DNA of 15,696 nucleotides from DATAYF01 sp036272735 (GTDB lineage Bacteria > Chloroflexota > Ktedonobacteria > Ktedonobacterales > Ktedonobacteraceae), in assembly GCA_036272735.1 (NCBI GenBank), contig DATAYF010000502.1, forward strand, positions 1-15,696, in the 5' to 3' direction. Below the pieces are notes generated by a model. The model searched no databases and was not told the DNA's origin. It saw nothing but the letters and a program-made list of their open reading frames with translations. Positions within the stretch are counted from its first letter, which is position 1. Each line of letters starts with the position of its first letter. Made by a program: the position numbers and the translations under genes. Below, one piece after another: positions 1 through 6,437 of the stretch.

Positions 1-201
1 CAAGAAGAAAACTCCCGCTTGCTTGACTTTGTTTTGGATGCCTTCAACGGTAACCAGCCGAAAGAACACGCCTCGACAGTTGCTTACGAGCAGACGACGC
101 GCCAGTTGTCCACGATTTTTAATCAGGCGCATTCTCCCGAGGAAGCAAATAGCGCGTTGAGTCGTGTCCTTGCAAAGGTGGGTTTCTCCTGGTGGACCTA
201 A
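1..201 (+). CDS. 3' end of a short gene; candidate ComX-like prenylated-peptide precursor
   Basis: The frame is open from base 1 to a TAA at 199-201 and gives at least 66 residues, so the start lies outside the window or is the TTG at 19. No convincing ribosome site precedes that TTG. The visible part is polar and helix-rich, has no membrane segment, and ends in GFSWWT. The stop overlaps the GTG of the next gene (192), so translation is probably coupled. That gene is an isoprenyl-synthase-like protein followed by a multi-TM histidine kinase. In Bacillus the ComX precursor is about 55 residues and carries the prenylated Trp within its last few residues, often third from the end; here the Trps are second and third from the end. 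Seen: reading frame, tail and overlap. Inferred: a pheromone precursor. It could instead be the tail of an unrelated larger protein. Confidence 0.6.
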   Translation, partial: QEENSRLLDFVLDAFNGNQPKEHASTVAYEQTTRQLSTIFNQAHSPEEANSALSRVLAKVGFSWWT

Positions 202-1136
202 GCCCACTATCTATTAGCGACATTCAGAAGTCCCTGGCCTTACAGTTTCGTGGACTTCTCAATGATGTTCATCCGCTTCTTTGCCAGGATATTGTGAGAG
301 CATTGGAGCTTTCTCATTCGTTGCTTACATCTCTTCCAACTGAGCAAGACCTGCCTTCAGCATTGTCTGGCGCATGGGCTCTTTCTATCGTGTTGTGTAC
401 TCAATATCTGAACCAGGATATTGAGCAGGAATATGCAGGTAATCTGGCGGTAGTTGCTGAATGTTGGATGGCCGCTTTAGATTTTATCGATGACTTGCAA
501 GATGAAGATGTCACGCCTGTTATTCAAGAGCTTGGTCGTGCTCGCACGCAATCGGTCGTGCTCGCTTTGCAGCTACTGGCACAAAAGGCTATCCTTTTTG
601 CACCCTCTCGTGAAGGCAGTCCCGACGCGCTCAAATTGCACGCGGCTCACATGCTGCTAGAGAAAACGCTGGTGTCGCTGGGTGGTCAACATCGAGATAT
701 GCTCGTTGAATCGTACGCGGCAAATGCTGTCTCTCTAGAAGAATGCCTTGAAATTACTGCTGCGAAGTCTGGCGCTTTAGTCAGCCTGGCTTTAGGCTTT
801 GCTGCTCTAGTTGCAGAAGTCTCGGAAGAAGTACAGCACATTGTTGACGCGTTGGGACCGCTTTTAGGCATCTATCATCAGCTCACGAATGATTGTACGG
901 ATGTCCTACGTGCGGATAAGAGCGACCTGGCTCGTGGAAAGAAAACGCTGCCCATCATTTTGATGAATCAGTACGGTGACCAGAAAGGCCTGGCTGCTGC
1001 CCGGTCAATGACGTTGCTGTACCGAGAGCGAGCACTCAACCAGTTGGTTTTGCTGGAAACATGTTTAGGAAGACCCATGTTCCCGTTATTGCGTCATACC
1101 TTAGATGTTGCTCACGTTGAAAATCTGAACCTCTAG
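192..1136 (+). CDS. Divergent isoprenyl diphosphate synthase family protein, ComQ-like candidate
   Basis: The 314-residue all-helical protein belongs to the trans-isoprenyl diphosphate synthase family. The first Asp-rich motif DDLQD is at residues 100-104, preceded by the usual helix. K192 sits in an AAKSGAL motif. The second Asp-rich motif is NDCTD (233-237, Asn replacing the first Asp). The GKKTLP motif (249-254) matches the family's K-x-TLP loop. The N-terminal GKRxRP substrate-binding motif of ordinary synthases is not visible. Length and divergence suit ComQ, which prenylates Trp of the ComX peptide, but a plain prenyl-diphosphate synthase remains possible. GTG 192 is chosen because AAAGGTG lies at 174-180 and the start overlaps the upstream stop. 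The kinase gene follows after 18 bases, so the three genes look like one operon. Confidence 0.82.
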   Translation: MDLSPLSISDIQKSLALQFRGLLNDVHPLLCQDIVRALELSHSLLTSLPTEQDLPSALSGAWALSIVLCTQYLNQDIEQEYAGNLAVVAECWMAALDFIDDLQDEDVTPVIQELGRARTQSVVLALQLLAQKAILFAPSREGSPDALKLHAAHMLLEKTLVSLGGQHRDMLVESYAANAVSLEECLEITAAKSGALVSLALGFAALVAEVSEEVQHIVDALGPLLGIYHQLTNDCTDVLRADKSDLARGKKTLPIILMNQYGDQKGLAAARSMTLLYRERALNQLVLLETCLGRPMFPLLRHTLDVAHVENLNL

Positions 1137-1154
1137 AAAGGGAAGCTGGCTACA

Positions 1155-3977
1155 TTGAGCGACCAGCTTACGTCTATGCAAAAATGTTCATGGTTTTGGG
1201 TGAACTGGGGGCGATCACTCGCTATTGGGCTGTGCAGTCTCTTTATCGCTCTATTGCTGCTTGTTGATGCCCAAACATTTCCACAGGCGTCTTTTTTTCT
1301 TGCTGTGGCTGGTGTTAATGATGCATTATTTTTACTCATCGGTTCTATCGTATTGCTCTATCATTCCAAAAGCAAGCTTATTCCTGTGCTGCTATTCTTG
1401 TTTTGCGTAGCGGTTGCTATTGTCTTTGCAGTTGAAGGTGGCGCATCTGCTGATGATCCTCTCTTCTCAGCTATAGCTGGATCAGGTAGTGCGTTAGGCG
1501 TAGCTGCCCTGGCAATTCTTTTGACTGTATTTCCCTACAATGGTTTCCAGATGCACTGGGTACTGGGAGGGCGTGTTTACATCGGTTGGGTTATTGTACT
1601 CGGCGCGCTTGCTTTTCTATTAAATTCCATTACCGATTTTATGCCTAATGTTACATTATCTTTTTCACTCGGTAATGGTTGTTTTTTATTGTTATTTGCT
1701 GGTATCGTTTGGCATCTTATTGCTTGCTATAAAACGGTCAACACAACTGCTAAGCAGCAGTTACGCTTTTTTCTGTTCGGTTTGTTAATGTCCATCTGCC
1801 CTTTACTTTTTTTGACTATTCTGCCCTCTACGTTCAATCTCCCTGCAATTTCCAGTCAATATAGTTCGCTCGCTTTCATTTTTCTGCCTATCACTTTAGG
1901 GTATGGGATACTCCGTTATCAATTGCTCATTGCTGATCGCCTTATTGCTCGCTGCATTACCGGGAGCCTCTGCCTTTTATGCTTCCTGATTGGTTTTATT
2001 CCGCTCGAATTTGCTATGCATCACTTCCCTCCAACCTGGCAGGAGCCTGTGGGTGTGTGCACTTTTCTCGCTCTCATCCTGGTGAGCTGGCAAGCGGGTC
2101 GCATTATCACCGAGCACGGGGTGTTGGTAGAACTGCGCTACTTCAGAAATACCATGCATCGCTCCGTCGATAATCCGGCCGAGATTGATAGTCGCGACCT
2201 GCATACCGTTTCAATGGCATTGCTCTCTGCGCTTTCCTACTACTTTAGCTCGGTTCAGTGCTGCTTGCTTGTTTTAGACGAGAGCGATGGAGTTTTTCGG
2301 GCCTATACCCCCGATGCTGAGATGAATGACAAAGCTTCTCAAGTGGTGCGCTTCGTGTGCCAGACGCTTGGCATAGCTGCTCCCACTGAACATGAAATGC
2401 CGTATGCGTTACCAAAATCAAGTTTAGAATATCTTGTGGCTGTGCCACGCCCTGTATTGCTCAGTGAGGCGAAAACCATCAAGGGAGGCAGACTTACGGG
2501 GCGGCGCTACCTTATTTCTCCCTCTGCTCATCCTGAAGACCTGGTGTTACTGGCCCCTTTACGTATGCAAAAAGAGATGATTGGCCTGGTGATCCTGGGA
2601 GAGCGCCAGAGTCAGCCTGGCTATGCTGGCCCTGATTTAGAGAAACTTCAAATGCTACTCGACGAGTTTGCTCCTATGATTGAGACCTCTCGTCTTTATG
2701 CACGAGCCGCCCAGCATGCGCTGCTGCTTGAACAACTCTATAAAGCTAATACGTCGCCTGTAGATACGGCACAAAACCTCGAAACGGTGGCCTGTTCTTA
2801 TGCACGCGTCGCAGCGAATGCGTGTGCATGCCGAGCGGAAATCTGGCGCTATGAAGACGAGGATGCGGGACTATGTTACCTGTGCGGCTCCGGTAATGGT
2901 CCGCGCATTGTTTCCCAAAACCAGTTGGCTCTGTCTTCCGATCAGCACTGGCTGCCATATTTTTATGCTGCTGATCTGGCTCAAGCCGCGTCGCACACAC
3001 TTCCCTCTTGCATAGATCTGTCTGTAACGCAGTCTCTGGCCTGGCTCCCTTTGCAGGTTAGCTCGCAACGCATCGGTATGCTTGTGCTCACCTACGCGTT
3101 CGTGCATGTCTTCTCGCAAGAAGAGCGGCGTGTTCTCAATATGTTCGCCGCTCAGTGTGCTATTGCCCTGGACAATGCTCGTGTGAACCTGGCGCTTCAT
3201 GAGGCCTACGAACGCCAGAAGGAGCTTGATCGTTTGAAGGATCAATTTATTGCGACCGCCTCGCATGAGCTACGGACCCCTTTAACCGCCGTGCAGGGCT
3301 ATATCGAGCTGCTCAGTGAGTATGGGGCCGGGTTGACGCCGGAGATGCGTTCGAGCTTTATTGCCAATGCTCGTCGTGGTTGTGATGAGCTTGCACTGAT
3401 GGTTGGCAACATTATGGATGCCAGTCGCGTACCCATTGAGGCCGAGCATGTACAACTCATGACGCTTCGTCTGCGCGCGTCTGTCGTCCATGTACTCGAA
3501 ATCCTTGAAGCAATGACACGGCGTGAAGAGCGCACGATGGTAGTGAATATCGATCCATCACTGATGGTACGCGCCAATGACATGCGTCTGCATCAAGTGC
3601 TACTAAACTTGTTGAGCAATGCCTTCAAATATTCTCTGCCTGCTACCACTGTAAAGATATCAGCCTCTTCTGATGAACAACAAGTTACCGTTCGTATCCG
3701 TGATTATGGTTTTGGGGTGCCTGTGGAGGAGCAGGAGCATCTTTTTGAGCGTTTTGTGCGCCTGGAACGTGATATGAACAGCCCGGTTCGAGGCGCTGGT
3801 TTGGGACTCTATATTAGTCGCCGACTGGTCGAGACCATGGGCGGCAGTATCTGGGTGGAAAGTAGTGGACAGGCCAATGAAGGAAGCACTTTTGCTTTCA
3901 CTTTACAGCGTGCTCAGCACGCTCCTGCGGTGCCATCGCGCCACGAAAACCAGACCTCAGGTTTGTCTTTACCTTAA
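1155..3977 (+). CDS. Multi-TM sensor histidine kinase with GAF-type domains
   Basis: This is a 940-residue membrane sensor kinase. About ten hydrophobic segments lie at residues 21-316, ending in a GYGILRYQLL...DRLIAR stretch typical of ComP-like and 7TM-type kinases. Two GAF-like regions follow (about 350-520 and 540-690). Then comes a classical HisKA domain with phospho-acceptor H704 (ASHELRTP). The HATPase has an N-box with N818 and N822, G1 with D850 (DYGFG) and G2 GAGLGL (880-885). All catalytic motifs are intact. TTG 1155 is used because AAAGGGAAG stands nine bases upstream; the ATG at 1176 has no ribosome site. Bacillus ComP has a HisKA_3 domain, so only the membrane part is ComP-like. 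No response regulator is encoded in the window, so its target is unknown. The ligand is inferred to be the product of the two preceding genes. Confidence 0.93.
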   Translation: MSDQLTSMQKCSWFWVNWGRSLAIGLCSLFIALLLLVDAQTFPQASFFLAVAGVNDALFLLIGSIVLLYHSKSKLIPVLLFLFCVAVAIVFAVEGGASADDPLFSAIAGSGSALGVAALAILLTVFPYNGFQMHWVLGGRVYIGWVIVLGALAFLLNSITDFMPNVTLSFSLGNGCFLLLFAGIVWHLIACYKTVNTTAKQQLRFFLFGLLMSICPLLFLTILPSTFNLPAISSQYSSLAFIFLPITLGYGILRYQLLIADRLIARCITGSLCLLCFLIGFIPLEFAMHHFPPTWQEPVGVCTFLALILVSWQAGRIITEHGVLVELRYFRNTMHRSVDNPAEIDSRDLHTVSMALLSALSYYFSSVQCCLLVLDESDGVFRAYTPDAEMNDKASQVVRFVCQTLGIAAPTEHEMPYALPKSSLEYLVAVPRPVLLSEAKTIKGGRLTGRRYLISPSAHPEDLVLLAPLRMQKEMIGLVILGERQSQPGYAGPDLEKLQMLLDEFAPMIETSRLYARAAQHALLLEQLYKANTSPVDTAQNLETVACSYARVAANACACRAEIWRYEDEDAGLCYLCGSGNGPRIVSQNQLALSSDQHWLPYFYAADLAQAASHTLPSCIDLSVTQSLAWLPLQVSSQRIGMLVLTYAFVHVFSQEERRVLNMFAAQCAIALDNARVNLALHEAYERQKELDRLKDQFIATASHELRTPLTAVQGYIELLSEYGAGLTPEMRSSFIANARRGCDELALMVGNIMDASRVPIEAEHVQLMTLRLRASVVHVLEILEAMTRREERTMVVNIDPSLMVRANDMRLHQVLLNLLSNAFKYSLPATTVKISASSDEQQVTVRIRDYGFGVPVEEQEHLFERFVRLERDMNSPVRGAGLGLYISRRLVETMGGSIWVESSGQANEGSTFAFTLQRAQHAPAVPSRHENQTSGLSLP

Positions 3978-4104
3978 TTCACCGTCATTGCTGCCTGCAA
4001 AATATATTGATGGTACCCACTCTACTCCTGCGTAACGTCTCATGAATGATTGCCTGTCCATATTTTTCTCTATTATGCCGCATTTGTAATGTAGGAGAGA
4101 GAGT

Positions 4105-4371
4105 ATGACTACTGTGAACCGAGCTGTTATGGGTATTACCCCCCGTCAATTAGAAGTTCTTTCATTTCTTGCCCGCCGGGAACAATGGTCTGTGGGCGAG
4201 GTGGCCTCTGAATTAGGGGTGAGTTCTGCCGCTGCCACGAAAGCCATCACACGCCTTGAACGCAGGGGTATGGTCACTCGTACTGTTGATATAATGGATC
4301 GTCGTTGCGTCAACGTGCGTATTACGCGTTCAGGTAACGAAGCCGTTCAACAAAAGGGCACATCTGCATAA
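4105..4371 (+). CDS. Minimal MarR-type winged-helix regulator
   Basis: The 88-residue protein is almost entirely the MarR DNA-binding core. A helix-turn-helix lies at about residues 28-60 (VGEVASELGVSSAAATKAIT) and is followed by the wing DRRCVNVRITRSG. Full MarR proteins are about 140 residues and have dimerisation helices on both sides; these are mostly absent, so it may dimerise differently. ATG 4105 is preceded by GTAGGAGAGAGAG, a strong ribosome site. The gene is 127 bases after the kinase gene and convergent with the ECF sigma gene (19 bases between stops), so it is probably a separate unit. No clear promoter was found. Ligand and targets cannot be read from the sequence. It is the only small DNA-binding protein beside the kinase, but nothing shows that the two are linked. 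Confidence 0.82.
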   Translation: MTTVNRAVMGITPRQLEVLSFLARREQWSVGEVASELGVSSAAATKAITRLERRGMVTRTVDIMDRRCVNVRITRSGNEAVQQKGTSA

Positions 4372-4390
4372 GCATGGCAATAAACAGATG

Positions 4391-5065
4391 CTACGATGCT
4401 TCTGCCTTCACGTAGCCTCTCTCTTTGGCGTATGTCCAAAGCGATTTTTGTAACTGCCGCCGTGCTCGCGAAATACGGCTCATCACCGTGCCTATGGGTA
4501 TCTCAAGGGCCTCGGCGATTTCCTTGTAGGATAAACCTTCAATATCCGCGAGAATGATGGCCATGCGAAAGTTGGGTGGGAGATCGCTGAGTGCCTTGTA
4601 CACGTCTTCATCGAGGTATTGGTTGAGGACCTCTTCTTCGGCCCCCTGCTTCAGCTCTTGTCCACTCAGATCCCTGATCTGATTGTAAAGGTAGAAATCC
4701 TCTCCTTCGGGCAATGCTACCGGCGTTGGGTGGCTGGCCAGCTTGCGATAACGGTTGATTGCCGAGGTATTCAAGATTCTAAAGAGCCAGGCGCGTAAAT
4801 TCGTCCCAGGCTGGTAGGTATGAGCGAAGCGAAATGCTTTGAGCACTGTTTCCTGTACCAGGTCCTCAGCCTCTTGCGGGTTATTCGTCATACGCAACGC
4901 GGTTCGATAGAGGCTATCTAGCTGAGCGATGACTCCTTCTTCAAAATTTTCCGAGATTCCCTTGGCCGCCTCCTGAGAAGGTGTTATTTCCAGCTGGCTC
5001 TGCTCTACGTCTCCTCTTGCTTTTGCCGGCACTTGCGTGTCTTCAAACCGTGCTTGCTCTGACAT
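4391..5065 (-). CDS. ECF sigma factor, SigR/SigH-like (thiol-stress type)
   Basis: The 224-residue protein is an extracytoplasmic-function sigma factor that directs RNA polymerase to stress promoters. Region 2 is at about 51-108 (LYRTALRMT, EAEDLVQET, GTNLRAWLFRILNT, INRYRK), the signature of the SigR/SigH group. Region 4 is at about 158-208 (DLPPNFRMAIILADIEGLSYKEIA then GTVMSRISRAR). A polar N-terminal extension of about 45 residues precedes region 2. ATG 5065 has GAGGAG just upstream. Divergently adjacent is an RsrA-like anti-sigma gene, the usual partner, and a SigR-type promoter lies between them. By homology the pair senses disulfide stress. Which promoter drives this gene itself is not clear from the sequence. 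Confidence 0.92.
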   Translation of the reverse strand: MSEQARFEDTQVPAKARGDVEQSQLEITPSQEAAKGISENFEEGVIAQLDSLYRTALRMTNNPQEAEDLVQETVLKAFRFAHTYQPGTNLRAWLFRILNTSAINRYRKLASHPTPVALPEGEDFYLYNQIRDLSGQELKQGAEEEVLNQYLDEDVYKALSDLPPNFRMAIILADIEGLSYKEIAEALEIPIGTVMSRISRARRQLQKSLWTYAKERGYVKAEAS

Positions 5066-5150
5066 GTATGACTCCTCTTGCTACCAGGCTCTGTTTTTAC
5101 AGCGCTCTACTTTCTCGACGAAAGTACCTTCAGTATAACTCACAGACTCG

Positions 5151-5178
5151 GGGAATGAAAGTCCCCCCCGATTATGTT
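5151..5178 (+). promoter_or_regulatory. SigR/SigH-type promoter for the anti-sigma gene
   Basis: GGGAAT at 5151-5156 and GTT at 5176-5178 are separated by 19 bases, matching the SigR/SigH consensus GGGAAT-N18/19-GTT. The expected transcript start is near 5184, about 38 bases before the ATG at 5222. The neighbouring sigma gene encodes the matching sigma type, so autoregulation of the anti-sigma gene is inferred. Confidence 0.72.
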
Positions 5179-5221
5179 AGAGTGAACAGATATGATGGCG
5201 ATTTCACGTAGGAGAATTTCT

Positions 5222-5524
5222 ATGGACTGCTTAGATTGTGTTGAAACTACCGCACGTCTCCATCTTTACATTGATCGCGAGTTAAATGATGAAGAAATTG
5301 AGATTGTGCAGATGCACCTTGAAGAGTGCCCTCATTGTCAATACCGTTTTTACTTTGACATGCATGTGAAAAGACTTATCCATGACCGTTGTACTATTCA
5401 ACATGCTCCCTCGCGCTTACGCGAAGCCGTCTTGCTTATTGCACGTACACCACAAGGCAAGTTTGCCGAGATCGATCCTGAGTTGGCGACGGAGCTTAGA
5501 GCTGACCTGGAAGGTCATGAATAG
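5222..5524 (+). CDS. Zinc-binding redox anti-sigma factor, RsrA-like
   Basis: The 100-residue protein matches the ZAS anti-sigma family. It has the H-x3-C-x2-C zinc motif HLEECPHC with H32, C36 and C39, followed by a helix like the one that wraps the sigma factor in RsrA (DMHVKRLIHDR). C6 lies 26 residues before H32, the same distance as between C11 and H37 of Streptomyces RsrA, whose C11 forms the stress disulfide. C3 and C55 are additional cysteines. By family knowledge the reduced zinc form holds the sigma factor and oxidation releases it. ATG 5222 is chosen because GTAGGAGA precedes it at the right distance; the earlier ATG at 5192 would add an unrelated basic stretch and has no ribosome site. 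The gene is divergent from its presumed sigma partner. Confidence 0.9.
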   Translation: MDCLDCVETTARLHLYIDRELNDEEIEIVQMHLEECPHCQYRFYFDMHVKRLIHDRCTIQHAPSRLREAVLLIARTPQGKFAEIDPELATELRADLEGHE

Positions 5525-5633
5525 ATTACACGCGTGCCATAATAGTAAGACGTCTGACGTACGCATTATGAATACGATGAATCCGCCAGAAGGAGTAATT
5601 CTTCTTGGATGTTTTTGCGCTCTTCATCATCGA

Positions 5634-6359
5634 TTAGCGGAGCAATCCAAAGGTAAAATACTGATTGAAATTGTTTAGCAGGTTGAAAAATACCACAGCA
5701 CCCAGCCCCATCAGTAATATTCCGGTTGCCATTTCTATTTTGCCCAGGTGTGGCTTGAGTGCCTGCAAGACCCGGCTGAATTGATTAAGGCCCAGGCCGA
5801 GTATGAGAAATGGTATGCCTAACCCCAGAGAATAGACCAGCAGCAACACGACTCCCGATTTGAGAGTGGTTGTGGTTGCGGTAAGAAGCAGTATTGCTCC
5901 TAATATGGGGCTGGTGCATGGTGTCCAGGCAACACCAAAAATGATGCCAATGAGGAATGAGGCGATATAGCTGGGCCGCTCAGGCTGGAATGCTATACGT
6001 TTTTGCCAGTACATAAATGGGAGTTTCAGCACACCCGCCAGGTGCAGGCCGATGATGACGAGCAAGACGCCGCCTATATGACGTATCAATCCAAGGTGTG
6101 CGTTGAGAAAACTTCCCAGTGCACTGGCCGTCGCGCCCAGGGCTACAAAGGTCAAGGTGAAACCGGCAACAAAAACCATCGCATGGAAGAGTGTTACCAC
6201 ACGCTTGCTGAGAGAGTGTTGTTGCTCTGGGGCCTGGTAGACGCTCGGACCTACGAGTTGTGCCAGGTAGATAGGGACCAGGGGAAGGACACAGGGCGAA
6301 AGAAATGATGCGATGCCCGCGATAAATGCAATGCTTAGACTCACTTGTGATACGTTCAT
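5634..6359 (-). CDS. ccdA: CcdA-family thiol-disulfide reductant transporter
   Basis: The 241-residue protein has about six membrane helices and no extra domain. It carries the two hallmark cysteine motifs of the CcdA/DsbD transmembrane family: SFLSPCVLPLVP with C23 in helix 1, and WTPCTSPILG with C148 in helix 4. Such proteins pass electrons from cytoplasmic thioredoxin across the membrane to extracytoplasmic thioredoxin-like proteins, for cytochrome c maturation or disulfide repair. No cytochrome or thioredoxin gene is in the window, so the acceptor is unknown. ATG 6359 has a GAGGAG about 14 bases upstream, a rather long gap. The gene follows the HEAT-repeat gene by 60 bases but has its own promoter. 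It is convergent with the anti-sigma gene of a thiol-stress pair, a fitting neighbour, although co-regulation is only inferred. Confidence 0.9.
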   Translation of the reverse strand: MNVSQVSLSIAFIAGIASFLSPCVLPLVPIYLAQLVGPSVYQAPEQQHSLSKRVVTLFHAMVFVAGFTLTFVALGATASALGSFLNAHLGLIRHIGGVLLVIIGLHLAGVLKLPFMYWQKRIAFQPERPSYIASFLIGIIFGVAWTPCTSPILGAILLLTATTTTLKSGVVLLLVYSLGLGIPFLILGLGLNQFSRVLQALKPHLGKIEMATGILLMGLGAVVFFNLLNNFNQYFTFGLLR

Positions 6360-6408
6360 GCCCGCTTGAATATCTCCTCAATAGTGTAATCTCCGTAGGT
6401 CTATTGCA

Positions 6409-6437
6409 ATTATAGGCGGTTAGTCGAAACCATGCAA
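6409..6437 (-). promoter_or_regulatory. Sigma-70-type promoter for the ccdA-like gene
   Basis: On the minus strand, TTGCAT (6437-6432), a 17-base spacer and a perfect TATAAT (6414-6409) precede the ATG at 6359. The predicted start is near 6402, giving a leader of about 40 bases. The site overlaps the stop codon region of the upstream HEAT-repeat gene (stop at 6420). Confidence 0.6.

Noticed and set aside
2871..3266. 131-codon open frame on the minus strand
   Set aside because: It lies inside the well-supported histidine kinase gene and shows no recognisable motif or ribosome site.
5150..5170. GGGG...CCCC pairing in the sigma/anti-sigma intergenic region as a hairpin
   Set aside because: It overlaps the SigR-type -35 element, and the short stem is better explained by the promoter bases plus a C-run.
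5192..5221. Longer N-terminus for the anti-sigma factor from ATG 5192
   Set aside because: It overlaps the likely transcript start region, has no ribosome site and adds residues not found in the family; ATG 5222 has a good ribosome site.
5536..5570. Loose inverted repeat CATAAT ... ATTATG between the anti-sigma and ccdA stops
   Set aside because: The arms are six bases with a long spacer and no T-run; it is expected by chance.
5605..5660. Tiny frame (ATGTTTTTGCGC..) preceded by AAGGAG
   Set aside because: It gives only about 15 residues, overlaps the 3' end of ccdA antisense, and the ribosome-site spacing is long.
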